Assembly: GCF_030285785.1 (NCBI RefSeq)
Contig: NZ_CP127247.1
Location: 620,001 to 684,000 of the forward strand
Source of the DNA: Parasedimentitalea psychrophila
Lineage (GTDB): Bacteria; Pseudomonadota; Alphaproteobacteria; Rhodobacterales; Rhodobacteraceae
DNA length: 64,000 nt
Direction of reading: 5' to 3'
The stretch's first letter is position 1. The number at the start of each line of letters is the position of its first letter. The translations under genes and the position numbers were made by a program. Below the pieces are notes generated by a model that was not told where the DNA came from, made no database searches, and saw only the letters and a list, made by a program, of their open reading frames with translations. Of this stretch, positions 1 to 9,085 are shown piece after piece.

Positions 1-942
1 CATCTTCTTAGGATCATTGATAAAATCGTCTCTGCCGTGGGGCGTCGCGTCGATGAATCCAATCCTTATGTTGATGCCCGGCTGGCCGATGGCTCGCGCT
101 TTAACGCGATGGTGCCGCCGATTGCAGTGGATGGATCGCTGGTTTCGATCCGAAAGTTTAAAAAAGACAAGTTGGGCATCGATGACTTGGTGAATTTCGG
201 GGCTTTCACCGAGGAAATGGCTGCATATCTGCAAGCGGCGGTGGCCACCCGGCTCAACATTGTCGTCTCGGGCGGCACCGGATCGGGTAAAACAACCGCG
301 CTGAACGCCCTGTCCAGTTTCATTGACAACGCCGAACGCATCCTGACCATCGAAGACACCGCGGAGCTTCAGTTGCAACAGACCCACGTCGGCCGGATGG
401 AAAGCCGCCCGCCCAACGTCGAGGGCAAGGGCGAAGTCTCGCCCCGGGATTGTCTGAAAAACGCCCTGCGGATGCGCCCCGACCGCATCATCGTCGGCGA
501 GACCCGCGGCGAGGAAGTCATCGACATGTTGCAGGCGATGAACACGGGCCACGACGGATCCATGACCACCATCCACGCCAACTCGGCCCGCGATGGGGTC
601 AGCCGCCTGGAGAACATGATTGCGATGTCCGGTATTGAAATGCCGCTCAAGGCGGTCCGCAGTCAGATTTCCTCGGCGGTGAACCTGATCGTACAGGTCT
701 CACGGCTGCAGGATGGCTCGCGCCGCATGACCTCGATCACCGAAATCACCGGCATGGAGGGCGACGTGATCTCGATGCAGGAAATCTTTCGCTACCAGCG
801 CGTTGGCCTGACCCCCGAAAACAAGATCATCGGCCATTTCACCGCCACTGGCGTGCGCAGCCACTTTTCGGAACGCTTCCGCATGTGGGGCTATGACTTA
901 CCGGGCGCGATTTACGAGCCCACCACGATGGAGGCACACTGA
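1..942 (+). CDS. tadA: Flp pilus assembly ATPase TadA/CpaF, 5'-truncated by window edge
   Basis: This is the C-terminal part of the secretion ATPase that powers assembly of Flp (type IVc) pili at the inner membrane. The frame is open from base 1, so the gene starts outside the window and no start codon is assigned. The fragment has the Walker A loop GGTGSGKTT (near base 270), the Asp-box/Walker B region around [12 protein letters not shown], and the conserved TTIHANS segment, all typical of the VirB11/CpaF family. Its stop codon TGA shares a base with the ATG of the next gene (TGATG), so it is translationally coupled to tadB. The family call is secure; the missing N-terminus is the only limitation. 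Confidence 0.95.
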   Translation, partial: HLLRIIDKIVSAVGRRVDESNPYVDARLADGSRFNAMVPPIAVDGSLVSIRKFKKDKLGIDDLVNFGAFTEEMAAYLQAAVATRLNIVVSGGTGSGKTTALNALSSFIDNAERILTIEDTAELQLQQTHVGRMESRPPNVEGKGEVSPRDCLKNALRMRPDRIIVGETRGEEVIDMLQAMNTGHDGSMTTIHANSARDGVSRLENMIAMSGIEMPLKAVRSQISSAVNLIVQVSRLQDGSRRMTSITEITGMEGDVISMQEIFRYQRVGLTPENKIIGHFTATGVRSHFSERFRMWGYDLPGAIYEPTTMEAH

Positions 943-1910
943 TGGAACTGAGCGCAGAACCCATTATCTATGGTCTGATTTTTGTCGGCGTGCTGGTGCT
1001 GGTCGAGGGCCTGTATCTGGTGGCCTTTGGCAAATCCATCAGCCTCAACAGCCGCGTCAACCGCCGCTTGGAAATGCTCGACAAGGGCGGCAATCGCGAA
1101 CAGGTGCTGGACCAGCTGCGCAAGGAAATGCAGCAGCACATGAAGTCGCAGTCGATCCCGCTGTATTCACTGCTGGCCGAAAAGGCACAGAAGGCAGCAA
1201 TTGCCTTTTCACCCCGGCAGTTGGTCATGATCATGGGCGGCCTGGCAGCGCTGGCCTTTGTCGGCCTGAGCATCGGCACCGAAACCCAATTGCCACTGCG
1301 CATCCTGGGCTCTGTCATCATCGGCGTCGCGGCGGTGTTCATGTGGGTCAACAACAAGGCCAAGAAACGCATGTCGATGATCGAAGAGCAGCTGCCCGAC
1401 GCAGTTGAACTGATTGTCCGCAGCCTGCGGGTCGGGCACCCGTTTATGGCCGCGATTCAAATGGTTGCCAAAGAGGTCAGTGATCCGCTGGGCACTGAAT
1501 TCGGCATGATCGCTGACGAAAGCGCCTATGGGCGGGATATCGGCGAGGCGCTCAAGGAGATGGCAGAACGGCTGGACATGCAGGATATGCGCTTCCTGGC
1601 AGTGGCGGTGACCATCCAGGCCCAGTCTGGTGGTAACCTGGCCGAAGTCCTGAGCGGTTTGGCCAAGGTGATCCGGGCCCGGTTCCGCCTGTTCCGCCGG
1701 GTCAAAGCCATCACCGCCGAGGCCCAATGGTCGGGCAAGTTCCTGTCGGCCTTTCCGCTGCTGGCCTTGATGGGCACTCTGGCCAAGGATCCGCAATTTT
1801 ATGACGACGTGCTGGACCACCCCTACTTCATTCCCTGCTGTTTCATTGTTGGGATAATGCTGACCGTCAATCTTTTCGTCATGCGCGCGCTGACCAATAT
1901 CAAAGTATGA
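942..1910 (+). CDS. tadB: Flp pilus assembly inner-membrane protein TadB
   Basis: This 322-residue protein matches TadB, one of two paralogous polytopic platform proteins of the Flp pilus machine. Hydrophobic segments lie at the N-terminus (about residues 7-25), near 90-130 and at the C-terminus (about 275-315). Between them is the cytoplasmic T2SSF/GspF-type domain, with the typical run ELIVRSLRVGHPFMAAI. The ATG overlaps the stop of tadA, and tadC follows after 13 bp. It should work with TadC as the base on which TadA acts. The length is usual for the family. Confidence 0.93.
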   Translation: MELSAEPIIYGLIFVGVLVLVEGLYLVAFGKSISLNSRVNRRLEMLDKGGNREQVLDQLRKEMQQHMKSQSIPLYSLLAEKAQKAAIAFSPRQLVMIMGGLAALAFVGLSIGTETQLPLRILGSVIIGVAAVFMWVNNKAKKRMSMIEEQLPDAVELIVRSLRVGHPFMAAIQMVAKEVSDPLGTEFGMIADESAYGRDIGEALKEMAERLDMQDMRFLAVAVTIQAQSGGNLAEVLSGLAKVIRARFRLFRRVKAITAEAQWSGKFLSAFPLLALMGTLAKDPQFYDDVLDHPYFIPCCFIVGIMLTVNLFVMRALTNIKV

Positions 1911-1923
1911 GAGAGCTCCGGAC

Positions 1924-2904
1924 ATGGAACTGCTGACCAATATAAACACCTTCCTGACAGAACAGCTGGGCGACTTTGGCCCGTTGCTGGTGATCGGTCT
2001 GCTGGGCCTGTTCATGATCCTGCTGACCGTGCCGCTGTTAATGAACCAACGCGAAGATCCATTGGCCAAGCTGAAGAAAAACAGCCACTCCGACAGCGGC
2101 GGAAAACCGCAAAAGGAACGCCTGCGCCAGGGCAACCGCAACGAGCAGCTAAAGAAATTCGCCAGCTTCCTTGAGCCGCAAGACGCCGACGAACTCTCGG
2201 CGATGGAGCTGAAACTGCGTCAGGCGGGCTATAAGTCCAAGGACTCGGTTCGGTTTTTCCATTTTGCCCAATTTGCGCTTGGCATACTGGGTCTTATTCT
2301 GGGGTTGGTCTTTGTCTATGTGCTGAATGGCGATACCGAATATGACGGCCAGCAGATGATGATCCGCATCATCGGGCCTGGCGGGGCCGGCTATATGCTG
2401 CCCAAATACTGGATCACCCGTCGCATCGCCGAGCGCCAGGAGCAGATCACCGCCGGCTTTCCCGACTCGCTGGACCTGATGCTGGTCTGCGTCGAGGCCG
2501 GGCAATCGCTGGATCAGTCCATCGTCCGCGTCGCCAAGGAACTGCACGCCTCTTATCCCGACCTGGCGGAGGAATTTGATATCGTTGCCTATGAGATGAA
2601 GGCGGGCAAGGACAAGGACAAGGTTCTGCGCGATATGGCCACACGCTGTGATGTCCCGGATCTGAGCTCCTTTGTCACCGTGATGATCCAATCGGCCACC
2701 TTCGGCACCTCGATCGCCGATGCGTTGCGGGTCTATGCGGCTGAAATGCGGGATAAACGGGTGATGCGGGCAGAAGAGGCCGCAAACAAGTTGCCAACCA
2801 AAATGACCCTTGCCACAATGGGGCTGACGCTGCCGCCACTGCTGATCATCCTGGTCGGCCCGTCGATGAAGAACATCGAGAATTTGGGCAACACGAGCAA
2901 CTAG
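1924..2904 (+). CDS. tadC: Flp pilus assembly inner-membrane protein TadC
   Basis: This 326-residue protein matches TadC, the second GspF-like platform protein of the Flp pilus. It has an N-terminal membrane segment (about residues 17-40), a charged cytoplasmic stretch, two more hydrophobic segments near 115-160, and a C-terminal hydrophobic hairpin near 300. The T2SSF-type core DSLDLMLVCVEAGQSLDQSI is characteristic. It sits 13 bp after tadB and 2 bp before tadD, so the genes form one operon. The ATG is preceded by a GAGAGCTCCGGAC stretch that can serve as ribosome binding site. Confidence 0.93.
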   Translation: MELLTNINTFLTEQLGDFGPLLVIGLLGLFMILLTVPLLMNQREDPLAKLKKNSHSDSGGKPQKERLRQGNRNEQLKKFASFLEPQDADELSAMELKLRQAGYKSKDSVRFFHFAQFALGILGLILGLVFVYVLNGDTEYDGQQMMIRIIGPGGAGYMLPKYWITRRIAERQEQITAGFPDSLDLMLVCVEAGQSLDQSIVRVAKELHASYPDLAEEFDIVAYEMKAGKDKDKVLRDMATRCDVPDLSSFVTVMIQSATFGTSIADALRVYAAEMRDKRVMRAEEAANKLPTKMTLATMGLTLPPLLIILVGPSMKNIENLGNTSN

Positions 2905-2906
2905 AT

Positions 2907-3491
2907 ATGAAACCAACCAGTGGGGCCTTTCCCGCCCTGTTTCGCAACACCCTGATCGCCATTGCTGCCAGCGCAGTGATGGCGTCTTGCACAGCTGAGA
3001 CAGTGGATCCCACCAACCCCTGGGCGCCGGGGGTGGATTATAGCAGCAAGGCCGAAGACGGGCTGCAAGTTGGCCACCGATTGATGGCAGCCCAGCAATA
3101 CGAACTGGCCCTGGAGGCCTTTACCCGCGCGGCGCTGGATCATGGCATGACCGGCGAGGTGCTGTCCAGCCTGGGCACCGCCAATCTGGGTCTGGGCCGT
3201 CTTGGCCAGGCCGAAACCCTGTTGCGGCGCGCCGTCAAAGCAGAGCCCGACTGGCCTGAGGCGATGAATAATCTTGGTGTAGTGCTGATGGAACAGGGCA
3301 ACTATGCCGAGGCCGAGCAGGTTTTGCGGCGGGCCTATGCGCTGGACAATGGCGAAAGTGACCCAATCCGCGAGAATCTACTCTTGGCACTCGCAAATTT
3401 GGATAATTCTGCTATTAATGCTGGACAAAACCAAGACTATGAATTGGTGCAGCGCGGCCGTGGCAACATTCTGATCCGCCAGACACCATGA
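2907..3491 (+). CDS. tadD: TPR lipoprotein TadD
   Basis: This 194-residue tetratricopeptide-repeat lipoprotein of the tad operon is likely the TadD pilotin-like factor that helps outer-membrane secretin assembly. The N-terminus has a hydrophobic signal stretch ending in a lipobox (VMASC near residue 27). At least two TPR units follow (about residues 50-150), with the LGTANLGLGRLGQAETLLRR pattern. It starts 2 bp after tadC. A second TPR lipoprotein follows directly, so the assignment of the name tadD to this gene rather than the next is by position only. Confidence 0.82.
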   Translation: MKPTSGAFPALFRNTLIAIAASAVMASCTAETVDPTNPWAPGVDYSSKAEDGLQVGHRLMAAQQYELALEAFTRAALDHGMTGEVLSSLGTANLGLGRLGQAETLLRRAVKAEPDWPEAMNNLGVVLMEQGNYAEAEQVLRRAYALDNGESDPIRENLLLALANLDNSAINAGQNQDYELVQRGRGNILIRQTP

Positions 3492-3519
3492 CGATGGCAG
3501 AGCAGTAAAGGACGCAAAA

Positions 3520-4368
3520 ATGCGCCAAGTATTTCTTGTATCGGCATGTCTGGCCGGGGGTTTTTTCCTGTCAGCCTGCGCCAATGACGACGCTGGAACC
3601 GTTGAACGTGCCTTTCAGGACGTCAATGTGGTTGACGAAACAGATCTCAACGATGTGATGCTGACCGCCGCCGACCCCAATGAGGCCGTGAGCTATTTCA
3701 CCCGCTCGCTGGAGGGCAACGCCGACCGTATTGATCTGCAACGCGGGCTGGCCATATCTTTGGTGCGGGCCAAGCGCAATATCGAGGCCGTCGCCAGCTG
3801 GAAGAAAGTCAACGCTCTGCCGGGAGCGACCAATGCCGACATGGTTGGCCTGGCTGATGCGCTGATCCGCACCGGTGCTTGGGACGCTGCCAAGGTTGCC
3901 CTGGACAAGGTGCCGCCAACCCACGAGACATTTAGGCGATATCGGCTTGAGGCCATGGTGGCGGATGCCAACAAGGAATGGGAAAAATCCGACAGCTTTT
4001 ATGAAATTGCGGTATCGCTGACCACCCGCCCGGCTGGCGTGATGAACAATTGGGGCTATTCCAAACTGACCCGTGGCGACTACGGCGATGCCGAACGGCT
4101 GTTTGGCGAGGCCATCCGCCAGGACCAGTCCCTGTTTACCGCCAAGAACAACCTGGTTCTGGCCCGCGGCGCACAGCGCAACTATAGCCTGCCAGTGATC
4201 CCGATGGGACAGATCGAACGGGCTCAGCTGCTGCACACCATGGCTTTGGCGGCCATCAAGCAGGGTGATGTCTCGACCGGCGAAGGCCTGCTCCGCGAGG
4301 CCATCAGCACCCACCCGCAACATTTTGAAGAAGCAGTGCGCGCCCTGCGTGCCCTGGAAGGCGCCTAG
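3520..4368 (+). CDS. second TPR lipoprotein of the tad operon
   Basis: This 282-residue TPR-containing lipoprotein has a signal peptide ending in lipobox LSAC (Cys near residue 20). Several TPR-like helices follow between about residues 55 and 275. A ribosome binding site (AAAGGA) precedes the ATG. It lies 28 bp after the first TPR lipoprotein and 3 bp before the prepilin peptidase gene, so it belongs to the operon. Tandem TPR lipoproteins are common in alphaproteobacterial tad loci; the division of labour between the two is not known from sequence. It probably acts in the periplasm during pilus biogenesis. Confidence 0.82.
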   Translation: MRQVFLVSACLAGGFFLSACANDDAGTVERAFQDVNVVDETDLNDVMLTAADPNEAVSYFTRSLEGNADRIDLQRGLAISLVRAKRNIEAVASWKKVNALPGATNADMVGLADALIRTGAWDAAKVALDKVPPTHETFRRYRLEAMVADANKEWEKSDSFYEIAVSLTTRPAGVMNNWGYSKLTRGDYGDAERLFGEAIRQDQSLFTAKNNLVLARGAQRNYSLPVIPMGQIERAQLLHTMALAAIKQGDVSTGEGLLREAISTHPQHFEEAVRALRALEGA

Positions 4369-4371
4369 ATC

Positions 4372-4872
4372 ATGTTGTTGGCTATCCCGGCCCATGCAGC
4401 ACTGTGGTTTCTGCCCTTTGTGCTGCCGATCTGCTATGCTATTGCGCTAACCGATCTGCGCGGCATGCGAATACCCAACTGGGCGGTGGATCTGCTGGCG
4501 GTGGTCTTCATCGTCGTCGGTCCCTTTCTGATGAACTGGACCGATTACGGCTGGCAATTGCTACACCTGCCGATCGGCGTCGGCCTGGGGTTTCTGTTCT
4601 ACAGCGCCGGCATGATCGGCGCCGGCGATGCCAAATTCGCCGGCGCGGCGGCGCCGCTGGTTGCCTTTGGAGACATGCGGTTCATTCTGTTGATTTTTGC
4701 CGCCAATCTACTGGCCGGCTTTGCCACCCACCGCATTGCCAAACACACCCCCCTGCGACGATTGGCCCCCGAATGGCAAAGCTGGGACGTCGGGAAGAAA
4801 TTCCCCATGGGCCTGTGTCTGGGCGGCACATTGGCGATCTATCTGATCCTCGGCGCCTGTTTCGGCAGATAG
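4372..4872 (+). CDS. tadV: prepilin peptidase TadV/CpaA
   Basis: This 166-residue polytopic membrane protein is of the A24A prepilin-peptidase family and cleaves the leader of Flp prepilin in the inner membrane. The two catalytic aspartates are visible: Asp28 in ALTDLRGMRIPN, and Asp86 in the GAGDAK motif. The short form without the cytoplasmic methylase domain is typical of TadV/CpaA. It starts 3 bp after the TPR lipoprotein gene and is the last recognisable tad gene of the operon. About 190 bp without a gene separate it from the ATPase gene that follows. Confidence 0.92.
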   Translation: MLLAIPAHAALWFLPFVLPICYAIALTDLRGMRIPNWAVDLLAVVFIVVGPFLMNWTDYGWQLLHLPIGVGLGFLFYSAGMIGAGDAKFAGAAAPLVAFGDMRFILLIFAANLLAGFATHRIAKHTPLRRLAPEWQSWDVGKKFPMGLCLGGTLAIYLILGACFGR

Positions 4873-5062
4873 AATAACAGCAGACCGCGCTGTCCAACCG
4901 CGCCCCCGGCGGCGTCTCTGGCTTGCCGCCGCGCAACAACCGCCGAATTGCTGCAGCTTTGCCCCGCTCTTGCCACAGTGCTGAACAAAACTGTTGCACA
5001 ACCGCGCCTGTCCGATCTGGAGGGGGGTGCATCATGCAGCGTCCAGCAACAGGCCTTTATCC

Positions 5063-6370
5063 ATGAACATGCAGACCTCTCACGTGATGGCCCCGCCTGC
5101 CCCCAAGGGGCTGACACAAATGCAGCTACCGCCGGTGATGATGCGCGATATCCTGCTGAAAACCATCTTTCGCAAAAACGTCGATATGGTTACCGACATC
5201 GCCGCTGCGATCTGCCTGCCGATCTCTGTCACCCAAGAGCTGGTTGATATTGCCCGCGGCCAGAAACTGCTGGAGGCCACCGGCACGCTGAACGCCAACA
5301 ACGGCAATGAAATGGGCTATCAGCTGACCGATGCGGGCAAGGCCCGTGCTCTGGACGCGCTGCAGCAGTCGGAATATTTCGGCGCCATGCCGGTGCCGCT
5401 GGATGTCTACCGCGAACAGGTGAAACGCCAGTCGATCCGCAATATCCGGGTCACCCGCGACCAGTTGACCAATGCAATGGGCCATCTGGTGCTGCCAAAC
5501 AGCCTGCTGGACCACCTCGGCCCGGCAGTCAGCGCCGGCCGGTCCATTCTTATGTACGGCCCTCCCGGCAATGGTAAATCCTCGATCTCCAACGGCATTC
5601 GCGATGCTTTGGGGGATCAGGTCTATGTGCCGCGCGCAATTGAATACGCAGGCCAGGTGATCACTGTCTATGACCCCATCGTGCATACCGAGGTGGAACA
5701 GGTTCAGGACGATCCAAACGCCCTGCGCCGCTCACGCCGCTTTGACAGCCGTTATGTCTGCTGTCAGCGCCCCACTGTGGTCACCGGCGGCGAGCTGTCC
5801 CTGTCGATGCTGGATCTGGTCTATAACCCCACCGCCCGCACCTATCAGGCACCGCTGCAGCTGAAATCAACCGGCGGCATCTTCATCGTCGATGACCTTG
5901 GCCGTCAGGCTGAATCGCCACAGGCGCTGATCAACCGCTGGATTGTTCCGCTCGAGGAAAGCAAAGATATCCTGGCGCTGCAATCGGGTGAAAAATTCGA
6001 GGTGCCGTTTGACACTCTGGTGATCTTTTCCACCAACTTTCACCCCAACGAGATTTTTGATACCGCGGCGCTGCGGCGGATCTTCTTCAAGATCAAGATC
6101 GACGGTCCCAGTCAGGAAAACTTCCTGAAGATCTTTGCCCTGGTGGCCCGCAAGAAAGGCATGGCGCTGGACGAGGCGACCCTAGTCCACCTGCTGAAAC
6201 ACAAATACCCGACCATCGACAATATCTACGCCAATTATCAGCCGGTGTTCCTGATCGACCAGATGATCGCCATCTGCGAATTCGAGGGCATCCCCTATCA
6301 GATGTCCCCCGAGCTGATCGACCGCGCCTGGGCCAACATGTTCGTCAAGGACGAGGTGATTGTGAAGTGA
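5063..6370 (+). CDS. AAA+ ATPase next to the tad operon, role unknown
   Basis: This predicted soluble AAA+ ATPase has about 435 residues from the ATG at 5063. A longer reading from a TTG at 4994 adds unconvincing sequence and was not used. The Walker A motif GPPGNGKS is at residues 166-173, and GGIFIVDDLGRQ looks like Walker B. The first 150 residues form an alpha-helical, winged-helix-like region (MRDILLKTIFRKNVDMVTDI). No second family domain is recognised. The gene follows the tad cluster on the same strand and is closed by a strong hairpin, so a link to pilus biogenesis is plausible but inferred only from position. Confidence 0.75.
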   Translation: MNMQTSHVMAPPAPKGLTQMQLPPVMMRDILLKTIFRKNVDMVTDIAAAICLPISVTQELVDIARGQKLLEATGTLNANNGNEMGYQLTDAGKARALDALQQSEYFGAMPVPLDVYREQVKRQSIRNIRVTRDQLTNAMGHLVLPNSLLDHLGPAVSAGRSILMYGPPGNGKSSISNGIRDALGDQVYVPRAIEYAGQVITVYDPIVHTEVEQVQDDPNALRRSRRFDSRYVCCQRPTVVTGGELSLSMLDLVYNPTARTYQAPLQLKSTGGIFIVDDLGRQAESPQALINRWIVPLEESKDILALQSGEKFEVPFDTLVIFSTNFHPNEIFDTAALRRIFFKIKIDGPSQENFLKIFALVARKKGMALDEATLVHLLKHKYPTIDNIYANYQPVFLIDQMIAICEFEGIPYQMSPELIDRAWANMFVKDEVIVK

Positions 6371-6376
6371 CGACAA

Positions 6377-6405
6377 GGGGCCCGTTTCTGGGCCCCATGC
6401 CTTTT
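6377..6405 (+). terminator. intrinsic terminator after the ATPase gene
   Basis: A perfect 7-bp stem (GGGGCCC / GGGCCCC) with a six-base loop lies 7 bp past the stop codon and is followed by a short T run (CTTTTG). It separates the plus-strand ATPase gene from the convergent DUF4405 gene and may work in both directions. Confidence 0.75.
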
Positions 6406-6412
6406 GTCCCCG

Positions 6413-6907
6413 TTAGAAAAGCGTTTGAATGACCCTGCGTTGCAGCTCCTGATCACCCTGCGTAAGTGCAGGCATTGTCATGCCTTCCTCGGCGGTGATC
6501 CCGACCCCCTTCAGCCGTTGCAGACCGTCCTCCAGCGACAAGCCACTGACGGCAATCACGGTCTCGATATTCGCCTGGCCAATGCCCCGCATGACCATAT
6601 GAGCCGGATTTCCACCGCCGCCGCCACCGGATATCGGAATGAACGACAGTGCCAATACCACCGCACAGGCCCCCATGATGGCGCGTGCCAGTGGCTGTTT
6701 GAAATAGGTGCCAAAGGCGCGCCAGTTCATAACCAGATGCACAATCACCGCCGCCAACAGCACCCAACCGGCCCATTCATGCACCTCCTGGATTAGTCCG
6801 AATTTCAGACGAAAGAACATCAAAGTGCCTGAAACAGCCATGATCACAAAGCTGCCAATGGTCAAAGGCGTTACCCAACTCCGTAGCTTCATTTTCAATA
6901 TCTCCAT
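6413..6907 (-). CDS. DUF4405-like membrane protein
   Basis: This small membrane protein (164 residues from the ATG at 6907) has hydrophobic helices at about residues 14-32, 43-62 and 75-95. A histidine in each of the first helix-flanking regions (EVHEWAGWVLLAAVIVHLVMN) resembles the DUF4405/cytochrome-b561-like helical hairpin. A poly-glycine linker (GGGGGG) follows, then a soluble tail with a helix-hairpin-like SLEDGLQRLKGVGITAEEGM. GGGGAG upstream of the ATG supports this start over the TTG 18 bases further out. It may bind haem, but this is inference from the histidines. Confidence 0.7.
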   Translation of the reverse strand: MEILKMKLRSWVTPLTIGSFVIMAVSGTLMFFRLKFGLIQEVHEWAGWVLLAAVIVHLVMNWRAFGTYFKQPLARAIMGACAVVLALSFIPISGGGGGGNPAHMVMRGIGQANIETVIAVSGLSLEDGLQRLKGVGITAEEGMTMPALTQGDQELQRRVIQTLF

Positions 6908-7179
6908 TTGCGAAACTCCCCACAACTGAAACGGTTCCCGCGCCGTCTTCCGTCTTAGAAAGACAAAATAATTTCACCTATTTTTGCGCGACTGCAGATT
7001 GCCCGGATGGTCCCGCTTTCGGCTGCAATCTTCATTGGTTTTCGGCTCATGACTGGGGGATCCCTCGCCGCCATCGGCAGAACCAGGGTCAGGGTCGCGT
7101 CCATGCCAAACGCCGTCACGTTACTCCCCCGAGTGGGGCCAACTTGCCTATACTGCCCGCAACAACACAGGAGCCTCAG

Positions 7180-7596
7180 ATGAGCCAAATGGAAAACCGT
7201 ATTCGCGACAGCTTTGCCCGCCAGAGCATGATGCAGACCCTTGGTGCCGAAATCACCCAGGTCAGCGACGGCGAAGTGATCATCACCGCCCCGATCCTGC
7301 CCGGCAGCCGCCAGCAACACGGCGTCGCCCATGCCGCCCTGACCTTCGCCATCGGCGACACCGCCGCCGGCTATGCCGCCCTGACAAAAATGCCGGATGA
7401 CCAAGAGGTGATGACCGCCGAGATCAAGATCAACCTGCTCTCCCCCGCCATGGGCGACCAGTTGCGCGCCACCGGCAAGGTCATCAAATCCGGCCGCCGC
7501 CTGGTGGTGGTCTCAGCCGAGGTCCACGCCATCACAGGTAACACTGAAAAACTGGTCGCCATTTTGCAGGGCACCATGGTGCCCATTGCACTCTGA
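7180..7596 (+). CDS. PaaI-type hotdog-fold thioesterase
   Basis: This 138-residue protein has the single hotdog domain of the PaaI/YdiI acyl-CoA thioesterase family. The core run QHGVAHAALTFAIGDTAAGY corresponds to the helix carrying the active-site region, here with His-Gly in place of the commoner HGG. The start at the ATG at 7180 is chosen because AGGAG lies 8 bases upstream; a TTG at 7144 would only add a poorly conserved leader. The substrate cannot be told from the sequence. It stands alone between a divergent membrane-protein gene and a small lipoprotein gene. Confidence 0.82.
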   Translation: MSQMENRIRDSFARQSMMQTLGAEITQVSDGEVIITAPILPGSRQQHGVAHAALTFAIGDTAAGYAALTKMPDDQEVMTAEIKINLLSPAMGDQLRATGKVIKSGRRLVVVSAEVHAITGNTEKLVAILQGTMVPIAL

Positions 7597-7647
7597 CCTT
7601 TGTGCCCTCACTATCAATATAATTGAAAACCCAAAGATATTTGATAG

Positions 7648-8034
7648 ATGCAAACCCCCAGATCCCCACACCGCTGGCTTGCGGTTGCCTTTGGCTTGAT
7701 CGCGCTTGGCGCCTGTACCCCGCCGGAAAACAACGCCGTTCAGGAACTCGCCGCCGGCGGTATCGAGGTACAGATCAACACCGGCCGCAATTGCTGGGAG
7801 GGGCGCTGCCTTACCTACAACGCCAAGACCCGCAGCGTCCAGATCAGCCCCCACGACCCCATCGCTGTACCCGCAGGTGTTGATCTGACCGATGGCTATG
7901 TCAGCCCCACAGATTTCACCGCCCTGATCAAAGCCGCCCAATCGGCACCACGACCCGAGGGCGGCGGGTCCAGCAGTGGCAGTTCGTCAGGTAGCGGCGG
8001 TGCAACAGGCGGCGGCAGTGGCTACCAAGATTAA
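7648..8034 (+). CDS. small lipoprotein with Gly/Ser-rich tail, function unknown
   Basis: This 128-residue predicted lipoprotein has a hydrophobic signal segment ending in lipobox LGAC (Cys near residue 23). A short mature domain contains a CWEGRC cysteine pair that may form a disulfide. The last 25 or so residues are almost only Gly and Ser, a low-complexity tail. No family is recognised. No clear ribosome binding site precedes the ATG. The composition matches neighbouring genes, and a bidirectional terminator follows, so it is likely a real gene anchored to the periplasmic face of a membrane. Confidence 0.65.
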   Translation: MQTPRSPHRWLAVAFGLIALGACTPPENNAVQELAAGGIEVQINTGRNCWEGRCLTYNAKTRSVQISPHDPIAVPAGVDLTDGYVSPTDFTALIKAAQSAPRPEGGGSSSGSSSGSGGATGGGSGYQD

Positions 8035-8043
8035 AGCACATCA

Positions 8044-8089
8044 AAATAAAACAGGGGCGGCTCTCACGAACCGCCCCTGCTTCTTTTTG
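8044..8089. terminator. bidirectional intrinsic terminator
   Basis: A 9-bp stem CAGGGGCGG / CCGCCCCTG (8052-8060 and 8071-8079) is flanked by T-rich sequence on the plus side (CTTCTTTTT) and A-rich sequence (TTTTATTTTG on the minus strand) on the other. It lies between the convergent lipoprotein gene and folD. Confidence 0.8.
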
Positions 8090-8107
8090 CCAAAAATACT
8101 CAAATCC
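8080..8107 (-). repeat. 3'-UTR element, copy 1 (28 bp)
   Basis: Read on the minus strand this is GGATTTGAGTATTTTTGGCA followed by AAAAGAAG. Near-identical copies lie at 11916-11943 and 27505-27532. All three are in the same orientation, 22-76 bp downstream of a minus-strand stop codon (folD here). Confidence 0.7.
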
Positions 8108-8128
8108 AGCCCAACAACAAGCGCAGGC

Positions 8129-9046
8129 TCAGGCGGTCAGCCCCTCCGGCTCAGCCAGACCATTGGCGCGACAACAGGCGGTCACGGTATTGGCCAGCAG
8201 GCAGGCAATGGTCATCGGACCAACCCCACCCGGCACCGGCGTGATCGCCCCGGCACGCTCAGAACAACTGACGAAATCAACATCGCCAACCAGACGGGTC
8301 TTCACCGACCCATCTTCCTTCAGACCCTTTTCAGGCGCTTCAATACGGTTGATACCCACGTCAATCACAGTGGCACCTTGCTTGATCCAGTCGCCCGGTA
8401 CCATTTCCGCGCGGCCAACAGCAGCAACAACGATGTCGGCACGACGCACAACATCCGCCAGATCCTTGGTACGGCTATGGGCGATGGTCACGGTGCAGCT
8501 ATCGCCCAGCAACAGTTGCGCCATCGGCTTGCCAACGATGTTAGAGCGACCAATAACCACCGCATTCAGGCCAGACAGGCTGCCGTGGTGATCACGCAGC
8601 ATCATCAGGCAACCCAGCGGCGTACAGGGCACCATTGATTTTTGACCAGTGCCCAGCAGACCGACGTTAGAAATATGGAACCCGTCCACATCCTTGGCCG
8701 GAGCCACTGAATTGATGATCAGATCTTCGTTCAGATGCTTGGGCAGTGGCAGCTGCACCAGAATACCATGAACAGTTGGGTCGTTGTTCAGCTTATCGAT
8801 GACCGCCAGCAGATCCGCCTCAGAGGTGTCGGCCTCCAGCTTATGCTCATAGGAGTTCATGCCGACCTCAGTGGTCTGCTTGCCCTTAGCGCGCACATAG
8901 ACCTGGCTTGCCGGATCTTCACCCACCAGCACCACCGCCAGACCCGGCGTGATGCCGTTCTCGTCCTTCAGGCGGGCAACGTGAGCCGCCACTTTTTCAC
9001 GCACAGTTGCGGCGAAACCCTTACCGTCGATGATAGTTGCTGCCAT
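8129..9046 (-). CDS. folD: bifunctional methylenetetrahydrofolate dehydrogenase / methenyl-THF cyclohydrolase FolD
   Basis: This 305-residue enzyme interconverts 5,10-methylene-THF, 5,10-methenyl-THF and 10-formyl-THF in the cytosol. The family signature [10 protein letters not shown] and the NADP-binding segment [18 protein letters not shown] are present, as is the C-terminal [21 protein letters not shown] lies just upstream of the ATG. It is downstream of a chorismate mutase gene and formate-THF ligase (fhs) on the same strand. Fhs and FolD together supply one-carbon units from formate, a pairing common in Roseobacter genomes that demethylate dimethylsulfoniopropionate (established for the group; not shown by this window). 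Confidence 0.96.
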   Translation of the reverse strand: MAATIIDGKGFAATVREKVAAHVARLKDENGITPGLAVVLVGEDPASQVYVRAKGKQTTEVGMNSYEHKLEADTSEADLLAVIDKLNNDPTVHGILVQLPLPKHLNEDLIINSVAPAKDVDGFHISNVGLLGTGQKSMVPCTPLGCLMMLRDHHGSLSGLNAVVIGRSNIVGKPMAQLLLGDSCTVTIAHSRTKDLADVVRRADIVVAAVGRAEMVPGDWIKQGATVIDVGINRIEAPEKGLKEDGSVKTRLVGDVDFVSCSERAGAITPVPGGVGPMTIACLLANTVTACCRANGLAEPEGLTA

Positions 9047-9085
9047 TATTCTCTTCCTTTTCCCCAGGCCCAGATCAAAGCCCGC

